DNA of 64,000 bases from the NCBI GenBank assembly GCA_028284235.1, contig JANQSC010000029.1, positions 62,001 through 126,000 of the forward strand, written 5' to 3'. Positions 1 to 8,144 of the stretch are shown piece by piece (the first letter of the stretch is position 1; each line of letters begins with the position of its first letter). The notes beneath the pieces were generated by a model that saw only the letters and a program-made list of their open reading frames with translations, did not search any database and was not told the DNA's origin. The stretch is from Opitutaceae bacterium. GTDB taxonomy: Bacteria > Verrucomicrobiota > Verrucomicrobiia > Opitutales > Opitutaceae. The position numbers were made by a program, and so were the translations under genes.

Positions 1-166
1 CAAGCCCTATCCCGACAGCGAAATGGAGTCCTGGCGAGTTACGGACGAATTGAGGTCTTCAAAAACACACGACACGCCCGAAGTAATCGCCCCCCACGCC
101 GAGCCGAATTTCGAGATCGAGAAAGCCGATCCCGACGACGGCGAATTCCTGCTCAATTTCGACTGA
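1..166 (+). CDS. SOS response-associated peptidase (YedK/HMCES-like), C-terminal end only
   Basis: An open frame enters from the left edge (codons in phase from base 2) and stops with TGA at 164-166, giving about 54 residues. The segment PYPDSEMESWRVTDELRSS resembles the end of the SRAP/YedK fold, where a Pro-Tyr stretch precedes the M-E-x-W/Y-x-V-x strand. YedK proteins form covalent adducts with abasic sites in single-stranded DNA through an N-terminal Cys, which would lie outside the window. The tail after the conserved part is acidic and not conserved. It runs opposite to the neighbouring phage operon. The family call rests on a short stretch and is moderate. Confidence 0.6.
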   Translation, partial: KPYPDSEMESWRVTDELRSSKTHDTPEVIAPHAEPNFEIEKADPDDGEFLLNFD

Positions 167-248
167 GCAATCTTGTCCACATAAAAGGGATTATTTTCCC
201 TAACAACCCGCCGATGCTGACTCGCTACGCTCGCGCATGGCATCTGGG

Positions 249-449
249 TTAGTAATAAACAGCCAGAAGCTGCTCATCATCTTCATCAAAGTGTATCCCG
301 ACGGCGGAAACTAAACACCGTTCAAGGGCGATATTAACAACGTCCGCGAATTGCTCTTTTGGGAGCCCCGCATCGTTCGCTTCGTCCGCAAGAGTCTCCA
401 AAAAAACAAGAAGCTCCTGTTTGCTTACATCCTTTAACTCAATCTTCAT
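249..449 (-). CDS. Hypothetical acidic protein, 66 aa
   Basis: Small acidic protein beginning MKIELKDVSKQELL. The family is not recognised. It has no signal peptide or membrane segment and is predicted helical. It lies at the downstream end of the leftward phage operon, separated by 40 bases from the next upstream small membrane gene. Start codon ATG at 449; no clear Shine-Dalgarno sequence. It is kept because its strand and spacing match the operon, but coding status is uncertain. Confidence 0.5.
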   Translation of the reverse strand: MKIELKDVSKQELLVFLETLADEANDAGLPKEQFADVVNIALERCLVSAVGIHFDEDDEQLLAVYY

Positions 450-489
450 AACAATTATTCGTGCTCACTAGTCTCCGTGAAAAACGGTG

Positions 490-645
490 TTAGCTCGTAA
501 GTGCCAACCAGACAGCTCCCACCATCAAAATCAAGTAAAGGGCTTGGCCGACGTTGTCCCACCCAAGAATTGCCGCCGCCATCAAACCTCCCAAGATGGC
601 TAAAACTATTAGTGCCCCTATGTCGTACTTTCTGTTTGTCTTCAT
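490..645 (-). CDS. Small two-helix membrane protein, 51 aa
   Basis: Reading the minus strand from ATG at 645 to TAA at 490 gives a 51-residue protein beginning MKTNRKYDIGALIVLAIL and ending LALTS. Two hydrophobic helices (about residues 10-28 and 34-50) are joined by a short loop containing WDNVGQ. The charged N-terminus suggests an inside start. A different overlapping frame over the same bases is open but gives a low-complexity protein, so this frame is preferred. In a phage operon a small two-helix protein could be a holin-like or superinfection protein, but nothing specific supports that. Confidence 0.5.
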   Translation of the reverse strand: MKTNRKYDIGALIVLAILGGLMAAAILGWDNVGQALYLILMVGAVWLALTS

Positions 646-685
646 AAATCAATTACCGTGACGGTTCTCCAATAAAACGAGTGTT

Positions 686-1414
686 CTAGACAGGAACCGC
701 ATCCCAAGTGCGCCCATTCAATTCACGTCCGGTTTCATTCTTTCGAACGCCTCCCCACTGCTTGAAGAAGAACGCCGTTCGATCGTCGCATTGACCGCGG
801 AGCGATTCGACCCACTCCTTATGCATCGGTCTAGCGCCCGGACCCGATTCGCCCCCCACAATTAGCCAATTCGGGCGATGCTTCCCCATCTTGATGGGAC
901 CAAGCAGTGGTTCGGCACTTACGAAACGCACACTCGCCGGAATCGATGCCAAAACGGGAACCCGTTCGTCCCACCGCTCTTGATTCTCCGCAGTCGTTCC
1001 AAGCCAAATGTTCTTCGGCAGATAATCGTCAAACGTTGGTGTTAGCGGAATCACATTCTGCGGGCGCTTTGTCAAAAGCAGCCAGTCGAGATCCGGCGTA
1101 GAAGCGATGACTCGAAACAATCGGCGGCGCTGATCAACCAAGTCCTCGCGATCTTCAAACACATCCGCCATCGAAGCGCAGAATACCCGCCTTCGCACCC
1201 CATCCGCTTTTGCTTGGCGGTTCCATTTCAACGGCTTGTTCCAATGCTTGTCACCGAAGAAACGCCTCGGAGCATCCTTGCCCCAAACACTGTTCCCCGT
1301 ACGTTTCGCCCAAGTTTCGGCATAGCAATTTGCGCACGCTTCGGAGACCTTCCAGCAACCCCACCAAGGGTTGAAAGTGTGGTGGCACCATTCTATTTTT
1401 GTGTTCTCGCCCAT
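686..1414 (-). CDS. DUF5131 family protein (phage Gp37/Gp68-like)
   Basis: Protein of 242 residues starting MGENTKIEWCHHTFNPWWGC. The hallmark of the family is near the N-terminus: the TFNPWWGC block and a Cys cluster C20-x6-C27-x2-C30, followed by WAKR. Later conserved blocks are VFCASMADVFED, LLLTKRP, WLGTTAEN and the VGGESGPGARPM segment. The Cys pattern and barrel-like blocks resemble radical-SAM-type proteins, but the biochemical role of this phage and plasmid family is unknown to me. The open frame extends 25 codons further upstream, but that part overlaps the helicase stop; the ATG at 1414 lies just after it and fits the family start. The start is preceded by a 14-base sequence also found before the gene starting at 8790. 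Confidence 0.85.
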   Translation of the reverse strand: MGENTKIEWCHHTFNPWWGCWKVSEACANCYAETWAKRTGNSVWGKDAPRRFFGDKHWNKPLKWNRQAKADGVRRRVFCASMADVFEDREDLVDQRRRLFRVIASTPDLDWLLLTKRPQNVIPLTPTFDDYLPKNIWLGTTAENQERWDERVPVLASIPASVRFVSAEPLLGPIKMGKHRPNWLIVGGESGPGARPMHKEWVESLRGQCDDRTAFFFKQWGGVRKNETGRELNGRTWDAVPV

Positions 1415-1430
1415 AATTGTATCCAAATAT

Positions 1431-2828
1431 TCAATATTCGACAGGCTCCTCAGCCTCGTTCTCCTTGAAAAGCGTGTACATCTTTTCAAACCTAAGCTTC
1501 TCGTATCCAGTATGGCCCTCGCGATACTTCAACTGGCAAAGCCAGACCTCCGGCTCCGCGGTCATACGATCCTGTTCAATCTTGTCCGAATCCTCCTTCG
1601 GCATGTACAGCGCCCAAACCCGGTCCGCGTCGTTCTCGAGACTCCCGCTCTCCCCAAGATCGTTCAGCGACGGGAAACGCTGCTCCTTCTGCATCTCGCG
1701 ATTCGGTTGGCCCAGCGCCAGGCAAGTGCAACCCAGCTCCAACCCAAGCGGTTTGAAAAACGACGAAATATAGTCGATCTTCTCCTTCTTGTTCCGAAAA
1801 TTCCCAGACGCCTTCAGCTGGTGCATGTGGTCGACCACGATCAAGTCGATCGGACCATTCTTCGCCGCGATGTTCCTCGAACGACTCACCACGTTCTCGA
1901 TCGTGAAATTCGAGTCGTACACGAAAAGCAAGCCCTCAGCCTCGCCCCTCAGCCGTTGCAGTTCCGCCCTCGCCAGCCTTCTGCGATCATCCGGTTCGCC
2001 CCGATACCCGCGCATCGTCGTTTGCACCTTCGCACGCTGAGACGCCATCTGCAGCGCCAATTTGCGCTTCACCGTTTCGCCAAGAAAGCAAACCACGCGG
2101 TAGCCCCGGCTAATCTGCTCCGCTATCATCTTCGCAGCCAGCGAACTCTTGCCCGTCGACGTCGCCGCAAACAGAATCGCGTAGAAATCCCCCGTCGCCA
2201 CGTCGAGCGGATGTAGATTCCTGTCCACGCTCGGAATGCCCGTGAAAATGGGCCGGCTCATCCGCGGAGTCTCGTCGCACTCGATCGAATCCAAAAACGC
2301 CTCAGCCTCCGCGAACATGTCGCTAGGCTTGCCGCCATGCTCCGTGTTGCAAAGCTCTCCCAGCTCAGCCACGCACCCCTCGACCACCTGCCGAACGTCC
2401 AGGAAGCGAGTGTTCCGAGCCGCCTTGTACAGCTTCGCCGCCGTCTCCCTGAAGCGTCGTTGCGTGTATCCATCCAACACTATACGCAAATAGCTCTGGT
2501 AGTGCGCCGACGTTCCTGCGAACGAAAAAACCTCTCCGACCCGCGGCATTCCACCCACGTTCTCCAAAGTCGGGTCCTCGGAAGACAACTCGTCGACCAA
2601 CGTAGTCACGTTCAGAGCATCCCCACGAGTCTTGATCGCAACCATAGCCCTGGCCATCAACTCATGCGAATTGAGGTAGAAAACCTCCTCGCCGTAGCCC
2701 ATCGCGATGAACTCGTCTAGCAAGCTCGAGTCGAGCGTGAAACTGCAAAGCAAAGCCCGCTCCGCCTCCTCGAGCCCGAGATTGTTCTCGAACACCGAAA
2801 ACTCGTAGTCCTGCGCCACCTCGCTCAT
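1431..2828 (-). CDS. Replicative DNA helicase, DnaB family
   Basis: Protein of 465 residues with the DnaB layout. An N-terminal helical domain (about 15-140; EAERALLCSF corresponds to the usual start) and a linker precede a RecA-type ATPase domain (about 185-455). Walker A is at about 220-228 (AATSTGKSS), in a slightly unusual form without the first Gly. Walker B is IDLIVVDHMHQL at about 327-338. The late block SLNDLGESGSLENDAD corresponds to the DnaB H4 motif. It would unwind phage DNA 5' to 3' at the fork. Its start overlaps the stop of the upstream initiator/loader gene by four bases (ATGA type), consistent with loader and helicase being made together. Confidence 0.9.
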   Translation of the reverse strand: MSEVAQDYEFSVFENNLGLEEAERALLCSFTLDSSLLDEFIAMGYGEEVFYLNSHELMARAMVAIKTRGDALNVTTLVDELSSEDPTLENVGGMPRVGEVFSFAGTSAHYQSYLRIVLDGYTQRRFRETAAKLYKAARNTRFLDVRQVVEGCVAELGELCNTEHGGKPSDMFAEAEAFLDSIECDETPRMSRPIFTGIPSVDRNLHPLDVATGDFYAILFAATSTGKSSLAAKMIAEQISRGYRVVCFLGETVKRKLALQMASQRAKVQTTMRGYRGEPDDRRRLARAELQRLRGEAEGLLFVYDSNFTIENVVSRSRNIAAKNGPIDLIVVDHMHQLKASGNFRNKKEKIDYISSFFKPLGLELGCTCLALGQPNREMQKEQRFPSLNDLGESGSLENDADRVWALYMPKEDSDKIEQDRMTAEPEVWLCQLKYREGHTGYEKLRFEKMYTLFKENEAEEPVEY

Positions 2829-3715
2829 TTGAACCTTGGCCTCCCGGTAGACATCAAATCGCCCTGGCTAGCCGACGCGGATGGCCGGTTGCTGAAATCG
2901 CGATGAACCCACGTCGACGGATCATCGTCCCAACGCTCCTGATTGTACCAAGTCGCCGGATTCGGAATAAAGCTTTTGCGGTCAACGGGCCACTTCCCAA
3001 CAGCCGCCGCGAACTCTTTCGTTTTCGACAAAAGCAAATCAAAGTCCACCTTGCCCAACGCTTTCTCGATCGATTTCAACGCAGCGCCCTTGCCCGCCTT
3101 CTTCGGGTACTCCTGGTAGATCGCATTGACCGTCTTCGCTTTTGAAGATCTCGAAGTCACACGCGCAACGTCCCCATCGGGGACTATAGGGGTTGTATTA
3201 CTCTTCTCTACTCTACTCTTCTCTAGAGCGTTACGTGACGTAACGCGTGACGTAACGTTTTTCGTAACGCTTTCCCTCTCCTTTTTTCGCTCTCGATAGC
3301 GCCGCTGACGCTCTGCCGCGCTGGATCTTTTCTTATCCACCTCAGTATTAAGATCCTCAAAAAACCTATTGAGTATCAGCCCTTTACTCGTTTCCTTGAC
3401 CCAGCCAACAGCTTTCATAGCAGACCCAAAGCCAGGTAGATCCGCTATCTCATCGATCGTTTCGAGCGACGCCATTTCGATGAACAAATCATCGTCAACA
3501 CGCTCGCCTCTTTGGCGCAAAATTCCCCACACCGTTACGAGCGCGCCAACGCAAGCGTTACGCGTTACGTTACGCGTTATGGCCATGTCACACATGCAAA
3601 AGTGACTCACATATCCAGCAAGTTCACTGTCCTCCTTCATAAGAAGATCCGCCATAATGCAGACTTTCGGATGCTTGGCCAAATCGCTGCGCATCTTGAT
3701 CCACCCACCAGACAT
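2825..3715 (-). CDS. Phage replication initiator or helicase loader (lambda O / replisome organizer type)
   Basis: Protein of 296 residues directly upstream of, and overlapping, the DnaB-like gene. The N-terminal part (MSGGWIKMRSDLAKHPKV) looks like the winged-helix region of phage replisome organizers. A central basic, low-complexity linker contains RQRRYRERKKERE and repeated VTSR/VTRN units. The C-terminus has the family signature of a helical YPKK block followed by PVDRKSFIPNPATWYNQERW. Such proteins bind origin iterons and recruit helicase. The DNA of this gene contains two clusters of CGTTACG repeats, which also account for the repeated VTSR/VTRN residues. Whether this protein binds those repeats is inference. 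Confidence 0.7.
   Translation of the reverse strand: MSGGWIKMRSDLAKHPKVCIMADLLMKEDSELAGYVSHFCMCDMAITRNVTRNACVGALVTVWGILRQRGERVDDDLFIEMASLETIDEIADLPGFGSAMKAVGWVKETSKGLILNRFFEDLNTEVDKKRSSAAERQRRYRERKKERESVTKNVTSRVTSRNALEKSRVEKSNTTPIVPDGDVARVTSRSSKAKTVNAIYQEYPKKAGKGAALKSIEKALGKVDFDLLLSKTKEFAAAVGKWPVDRKSFIPNPATWYNQERWDDDPSTWVHRDFSNRPSASASQGDLMSTGRPRFK
3229..3269. repeat. Candidate origin iteron cluster 1 (CGTTACG/CGTAACG)
   Basis: Four copies of the 7-mer CGTTACG or its complement CGTAACG lie at 3229-3235 (direct), 3239-3245, 3251-3257 and 3263-3269 (all inverted), spaced 10, 12 and 12 bases apart, close to one helical turn. They lie inside the replication initiator gene. The spacing and location are like origin iterons, but repeated Val-Thr codons could produce the same pattern. 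Confidence 0.5.
3533..3581. repeat. Candidate origin iteron cluster 2 (CGTTACG)
   Basis: Three exact CGTTACG copies at 3533-3539, 3556-3562 and 3563-3569, a fourth overlapping at 3568-3574, and one single-mismatch copy (CGTTATG) at 3575-3581, all in the same orientation. They are opposite to most of cluster 1, so the clusters face each other across about 260 bases inside the initiator gene. Confidence 0.5.
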
Positions 3716-3904
3716 TTACGTTTTCGCAACCTCCAAACGACTGAGTCTCCTCTTCAGAAGAACGTTCTCGTTGGTCGCCTCGCGCAACTTGCGGTTGGAT
3801 CTCTCAAGCTCGCTCTGCAAATGGCGAATCGTAATCTGATCCGGAGTATCGCTATGCACGTGATGAACGCGTCGGCGAATCTGTGATGGCTTAAAATATG
3901 GCAT
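3716..3904 (-). CDS. Small basic coiled-coil phage protein, 62 aa
   Basis: The start is placed at the ATG at 3904 (MPYFKPSQIRRRV) because AGGA lies seven bases before it. An ATG at 3910 is too close to that site, and longer upstream extensions would read through the RBS. The N-terminal third is basic (IRRRVHHVH). The rest is a predicted coiled coil (HLQSELERSNRKLREATNEN) with heptad-like leucines. No family is recognised. It lies immediately upstream of the initiator gene, so an accessory role in replication or packaging control is possible but not shown. Confidence 0.55.
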   Translation of the reverse strand: MPYFKPSQIRRRVHHVHSDTPDQITIRHLQSELERSNRKLREATNENVLLKRRLSRLEVAKT

Positions 3905-3987
3905 ACTCATGTCCTTTCGTTTCGTTAAATTCAATGGAGCCAGGGGCGCGCAGACACCCCCGACTCCGGCTGTTCTTGGAGGAAGAT

Positions 3988-4206
3988 TCATATATTGAGA
4001 CTCGGCTGAATGACCGCGGGAGCCGCCCTCTCAGGCTCCACACGCTGGGTCTTGCGATGCTCGGCCACGTCCTTGCAGCCATCCATGTAGCCCGCGTAGA
4101 ACCGCTTCCAGTCCTCAGTACCGGGCGTGTGGATATTAGAGCTCCGCTCGTACATTGCGCCGCCCCTGTCCCACGCGAAATTAAAACCATCTTCATACGC
4201 GCTCAC
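3988..4206 (-). CDS. Hypothetical phage protein, 72 aa
   Basis: Starts MSAYEDGFNFAWDRG and contains EDWKRFYAGYMDGCKDVAEHRK. The spaced aromatic residues and the Y-x-x-G-Y-x-D-G pattern look like a small helical protein of the kind common in phage early operons, but no named family is recognised. It begins two bases before the end of the upstream gene (4208), consistent with cotranslation. A 77-base gap separates it from the next gene. Confidence 0.55.
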   Translation of the reverse strand: MSAYEDGFNFAWDRGGAMYERSSNIHTPGTEDWKRFYAGYMDGCKDVAEHRKTQRVEPERAAPAVIQPSLNI

Positions 4207-4207
4207 C

Positions 4208-4693
4208 TCAATCCTCGCAAAGATCGTTCCACCACTTTCTCCAGTCCACGAATCCGCCCTTCGGCCAGAATCCCCAAGTGCGCGTGTACCGGAACCGAAT
4301 AAACAAAGACCACGCCCGCTTCTCCTCTATCAACTCGACGCGGTGCCGGTAGGTGCATCTCCTGAAACGAGTTCCAATGATCGGATACACGCGCGTCACC
4401 CCACGGTCGTTGTGCTCCAGGTAGCCGCGCCAAATCGGGATCACAATAAAATCCCACGGGTGGTCGTGCAAAGCGCGGTCCTCGTCCGACCGAACAAACC
4501 TGTGAATAAACAACGCGAATCGCTCACGTTTGACCACGTACCAACGATACAAATACGGCTTGCGCTCGCAGTTCACGATCACTTTTCCAGTCAGAAAGAA
4601 ACTGATGAACTTACCAATCCGATCCACTCGCGGAACGCTCTTGCGAATGGGACGAGTCGACCCGTTGAAACTCTCGCTACTGTCCATATTCAC
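4208..4693 (-). CDS. Cupin-like phage protein
   Basis: Protein of 161 residues. The central block RALHDHPWDFIVIPIWRGYLE followed by RRCTYRHRVEL is a metal-binding cupin-type pattern: H-x-H early, and a second His in the TYRHRVEL strand. A Trp-rich end (WGFWPKGGFVDW) follows. Proteins of this type are frequent in tailed-phage early regions; their reaction is not known to me. The gene overlaps the stop of the upstream methyltransferase by four bases. There is no signal peptide. The family call rests on the HDHPWDF block. Confidence 0.6.
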   Translation of the reverse strand: MNMDSSESFNGSTRPIRKSVPRVDRIGKFISFFLTGKVIVNCERKPYLYRWYVVKRERFALFIHRFVRSDEDRALHDHPWDFIVIPIWRGYLEHNDRGVTRVYPIIGTRFRRCTYRHRVELIEEKRAWSLFIRFRYTRTWGFWPKGGFVDWRKWWNDLCED

Positions 4694-6399
4694 GATGCCG
4701 CCTTTCTCGTTTCAACCGCTGCGAGGTATGGAACGTTCGCCTTGGCAAGCGCGCAGGCCAAAACAGGAGACACTGAATTCCCGCACATTCTCACTTGCTC
4801 GGATTGAGTGAGCCGCAGAAAGCCACCTTCGTTTCCGATTATATAATTCTCAGGAAAGCCTTGAGCCCGGTAGAGCTCCCTCGGATTGAGCATACGCATT
4901 CCGATGTCAACAATCGCGTAGTCCTCGCCCGCCAATTGAACCAGACCGAATCTCGATTTGGTCGTTACGGTGCCAAGTGGAAGTTCAACTTCGTGGCCAC
5001 CCTTCTCGCTTCCATAATACTTCACCAGAAACGACTGGACTTGTGCGAAGTGATTGCCCCCCGCAGTTTGAGTGTGTAGTGGTTTTTTGGGGTCGTTCCC
5101 GTGGCACTGCCCTTTTAGATTGATCAGATTTCCAGCTACAAGCGCATTGTGATCCTTAGAAGTGACCGTGTGGACCGGCTCATCCAAACTGGATCCAACT
5201 ACGCCCCCATAGTGTTTCGCCAGGAACCCATACACCAGAGCGGACTTTCCTCCACCATTCGGCATTACAGTGCCAATCGGTTCGCCAGCTCCGGAACCCA
5301 CGCTCTCGCCAAAGTCCCGCTGAACATGCGCGGCGACAACACCCAGTGCGTGAGCAGCTCCTGCAGGGCGCTTGCAGTCGCCGCCCGCTGTTATTGTCGG
5401 CATCGGGTCCTTGATAGACGCGCCTTTGCTCTGGCCTCGAAATTTGGTCAAATGAGGAACGACCAACCCGTTCGCGTCCCTGCTAGCAGTAATCGTCGAA
5501 AGTGGATTTCGCAGGCTCTGCCCCCTGAATCCATCGCCACTGTGGTTGCAGGTGACAATGAACGGGTCGCGATCGCCCAGAACATATTTGAAAATTCCCT
5601 TGGCGATTCGCCTCATCGTGTTCTCTGCAAGCGGACGCTTCACCCCAAGCTCTCGACCTACCTCTTTGCTTAGGAAAATCGAGGGACACGGTAGGCTCCA
5701 ATCGATGCATTCAGCTGCAGTTCTCCAGGGTTTGAGTTTCCCAGACCTGACTTCAGCTGACTTGGGGTCACCATGAGTCGGTTCAGGCCAAACAATATCG
5801 CGACCGTCTCTTCTCGCTATCAAAAACAGACGCTTTCGAATTGTAGGTGCGCCGTAGTCACACGCTCTAAGCTCGCGCGTATCCACTTTGTAGCCACGCC
5901 GGCGAAGAGCGCCCACAAAGCACCGAAAGAACCAACCAGGGCGCCAGGGGCTGGGATCATTGTTCGAGTCAAGCGGGCACCATTTCTGGAACTCCTCGAC
6001 GTTCTCAAGCATTATGCACTCGGGGGAAACCGCGTTCACCCAACGAATCACTACCCAAGCGAGACCTCGGATATTCTTGTCTTTGGGCTTTCCACCCTTG
6101 GCTTTAGAGAAGTGCTTACAGTCTGGACTGAACCATGCGAAACCAACAGGACTTCCACCTGTTGCCGTCAAGGGGTTTACGTCCAAAACACTATGGGGAT
6201 AGTGAGTCGTTTGGGGATGGTTGGCAGCGTGCATCGCGATCGCCTTCTTATCGTGATTGATTGCGATGTCTGGCTCTCTCCCGAGAGCCATGCGGATACC
6301 CTCCGACGCTCCTCCACCTCCAGCAAAACTGTCAACGATCAAAGATGATCCGTGCTGAACAACAGTATTAAATCCAAGCTGTTTTTCTATAGATCTCAT
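4690..6399 (-). CDS. DNA (cytosine-5) methyltransferase with repeated target-recognition region
   Basis: Protein of 569 residues carrying the C5-methyltransferase motifs in order. Motif I is VDSFAGGGGASEG (22-34). Motif IV is FSPDCKHFSKAKGG with catalytic Cys about 94, where the usual P-C is replaced by P-D-C. Motif VI is ENVEEF (132-137), motif VIII is RKRLFLIARR, and motifs IX and X are ELYRAQGFPENY and MCGNSVSP. The region between motifs VIII and IX is unusually long (about 300 residues) and contains roughly five degenerate repeats of the form P-(L/M/I/V)-x-T-x-T followed by (L)V and an aromatic-rich strand. It probably modifies phage DNA against host restriction. No restriction enzyme lies beside it. 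Confidence 0.9.
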   Translation of the reverse strand: MRSIEKQLGFNTVVQHGSSLIVDSFAGGGGASEGIRMALGREPDIAINHDKKAIAMHAANHPQTTHYPHSVLDVNPLTATGGSPVGFAWFSPDCKHFSKAKGGKPKDKNIRGLAWVVIRWVNAVSPECIMLENVEEFQKWCPLDSNNDPSPWRPGWFFRCFVGALRRRGYKVDTRELRACDYGAPTIRKRLFLIARRDGRDIVWPEPTHGDPKSAEVRSGKLKPWRTAAECIDWSLPCPSIFLSKEVGRELGVKRPLAENTMRRIAKGIFKYVLGDRDPFIVTCNHSGDGFRGQSLRNPLSTITASRDANGLVVPHLTKFRGQSKGASIKDPMPTITAGGDCKRPAGAAHALGVVAAHVQRDFGESVGSGAGEPIGTVMPNGGGKSALVYGFLAKHYGGVVGSSLDEPVHTVTSKDHNALVAGNLINLKGQCHGNDPKKPLHTQTAGGNHFAQVQSFLVKYYGSEKGGHEVELPLGTVTTKSRFGLVQLAGEDYAIVDIGMRMLNPRELYRAQGFPENYIIGNEGGFLRLTQSEQVRMCGNSVSPVLACALAKANVPYLAAVETRKAAS

Positions 6400-6947
6400 C
6401 GCTGAGACACTCCTTTCGGATCTTTCTTGAACATGTAGTCCCTCTTCTCGAACGTTGGAATAATTTCGCCATTAACCACCGGCTCCAAAACGATTGATTT
6501 GTTGGATACGGTTGGACCCTCGAAAAACAGGACCTTAGCCCCTTTGCTAAATTCTATAGAGTGGATCTCGCTAGCCTTCATGCCGTAGCATTCACCTTCG
6601 TTGTAAATCTCCGGAGTCGACAGGAAATGAGCCTGGTCATTCCGCTTGATTGCGTAATTCCCTATCTCCCCTTCATAGGACAACTCGGAACACTGAAAGA
6701 GATCCCCCTTACTCGGAGACGTTCGCTCCCAAATCCGATTCTGAACATACCCCTCCAAAACCAAACATGCGAAATCAAAGCGGTGACTGTGAGGCGTTAT
6801 CTGGTCCTGATGCCACCGACTGCACTCAAACAAACGGACCTTCCCGTTTTGAAGCAAATGGCTATCCAAACCCGCTATAACATAGTTCCGAACAGAGTCG
6901 GACTTCATCTCTTCCAGAGCACTTACAATTAGATCAAGATTTTTCAT
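6396..6947 (-). CDS. Hypothetical phage protein with possible cupin-like core, 183 aa
   Basis: The start is the ATG at 6947, preceded by a strong GGAGGAA six bases upstream; this ATG overlaps the stop of the J-domain gene (ATGA). The segment ITPHSHRFDFACLVLEGYV places two His residues before a hydrophobic strand and a Gly-Tyr turn, like a cupin first motif. A further strand-rich block (IHSIEFSKGAKVLFFEGP) follows. The resemblance to the HDHPWDF protein two genes downstream suggests a related fold, but no named family is recognised. Confidence 0.6.
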   Translation of the reverse strand: MKNLDLIVSALEEMKSDSVRNYVIAGLDSHLLQNGKVRLFECSRWHQDQITPHSHRFDFACLVLEGYVQNRIWERTSPSKGDLFQCSELSYEGEIGNYAIKRNDQAHFLSTPEIYNEGECYGMKASEIHSIEFSKGAKVLFFEGPTVSNKSIVLEPVVNGEIIPTFEKRDYMFKKDPKGVSQR

Positions 6948-7609
6948 TTCAATTCCTCCTTCGCTTTTTCCCATGCTGCGTTAAGTTCACGCATACGCGG
7001 GTCCTCAACCCCGCCATTCGTATCCGGATGATACTGACGGGCTAAACGGTGATAGATCTGCTTGAACACTGTCAGAGGAACATCCTCCGGACACTCTTTG
7101 TACCCAAAAAATTCCCACCAAGGCTTCTCCTGGTTCGGATCCGGAAGAGCCGCGAAGCCAGTGAACGCGCGTTCCATGATTCCAGAGCCGTGACGCTCGA
7201 GTGTTCTCAGCGCGGAGAGAGTAGCAGCAACCGCAGCTATGTTCTGCTCAATCTTGCTGTACTGGTCGCACGGTACCACTTGCGGGTTTCCATCAAGCTC
7301 GAAATACACGGCCACTCCTGGATCGCTAGGAGTCCTTTGACCCGAACGAGGCAACCCGTCGTTTCTCAAAACGAGCATCGACGAAATAATCGCATGGTTC
7401 GGATTCACTCGGTACGGTCGACCCACCCGAGTGAACATTCCCAGTTCATTGAGAACCCGATTCACTGCCTGGCTCAAGGTGATGTCCTTGTTCCAGCCAG
7501 AATTGCTCTTCTTTGAGAACCTGCCAAACGCCCTCTTGGACGCTTCAGTTCGGGGCCAGCCCTCAGGCCAGCACAGTGGATATGCGGATACGTGTTCGAA
7601 GTGTTTCAT
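6944..7609 (-). CDS. J-domain protein (phage DnaJ-like cochaperone)
   Basis: Protein of 221 residues with a C-terminal J-domain. The segment KQIYHRLARQYHPDTNGG contains the HPD tripeptide (about 194-196) that stimulates DnaK ATPase, followed by the final helix LNAAWEKAKEEL. The N-terminal 150 residues are unlike DnaJ and contain no zinc finger. In phages, J-domain proteins of this kind recruit host DnaK, for example for replisome remodelling. Operon partners are a RuvC-like resolvase upstream and the methyltransferase downstream. Confidence 0.75.
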   Translation of the reverse strand: MKHFEHVSAYPLCWPEGWPRTEASKRAFGRFSKKSNSGWNKDITLSQAVNRVLNELGMFTRVGRPYRVNPNHAIISSMLVLRNDGLPRSGQRTPSDPGVAVYFELDGNPQVVPCDQYSKIEQNIAAVAATLSALRTLERHGSGIMERAFTGFAALPDPNQEKPWWEFFGYKECPEDVPLTVFKQIYHRLARQYHPDTNGGVEDPRMRELNAAWEKAKEELK

Positions 7610-7613
7610 AAAT

Positions 7614-8144
7614 TTATACTCCCAAATTCAAGCGTTCAATATGCCTGCCCATGTCTATCCCGCTAAAAGACGCAGCCAGTCGAAGAATCCAAAGAGCGTC
7701 CGCCTGGTCGTTTGACGCTATATGCTGATCCTTGAACTGAATTCTCGCTTTCTGGAGTACCAGATCCTTGCTAGCGTTTCCGAATCCAGTAGCCTCCTTC
7801 TTGATCTGCGAAGGCATGAACGACTTCAATGGAAGCCCCAGATCAAACGCTACAGCTTTCATCTGGCCCTCAATACCGAAATGGACACGAACTTGATTTA
7901 CGTTTCTGTCTTCGGTTATTACAAAGTTGATTTGCTCGTAAGAAATTAGGTCGCAACCTTCCGCGACACTAAGAAAAAAGCGCCTTGCTAACGAGTCTCT
8001 CTTGCCAGCATGGTCCCCTGCTTTCGGAGAAAAATTCTTAACGCCGCTTCGAACGAGTATCCCGCTGCCGAATACGTCATCGGCATCAGCCTCCAGCGTA
8101 GCCCAACCAACGTTGGTACCCAAATCGAACGCGGCTATCTTCAC
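7614..8144 (-). CDS. RuvC-like Holliday junction resolvase (phage type)
   Basis: Protein of 176 residues with an RNase H-like resolvase core. The first strand MKIAAFDLGTNVGWA carries Asp7, the second acidic residue is in LISYEQ (Glu70), and the final helix SNDQADALWIL carries Asp146 and Asp149. These match the D-E-DxxD arrangement of RuvC-type endonucleases. It would cleave branched recombination or replication intermediates of phage DNA. GTG at 8144 is the start, touching the stop of the preceding gene. Confidence 0.8.
   Translation of the reverse strand: MKIAAFDLGTNVGWATLEADADDVFGSGILVRSGVKNFSPKAGDHAGKRDSLARRFFLSVAEGCDLISYEQINFVITEDRNVNQVRVHFGIEGQMKAVAFDLGLPLKSFMPSQIKKEATGFGNASKDLVLQKARIQFKDQHIASNDQADALWILRLAASFSGIDMGRHIERLNLGV

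Noticed and set aside
455-652. A 65-codon minus-strand frame
   Set aside because: It overlaps the 51-residue frame at 490-645, which encodes a much more protein-like two-helix membrane protein.
1371-2216. A 281-codon plus-strand frame opposite the helicase
   Set aside because: Arg/Leu-rich composition without domains; the minus strand encodes a clear DnaB-type helicase.
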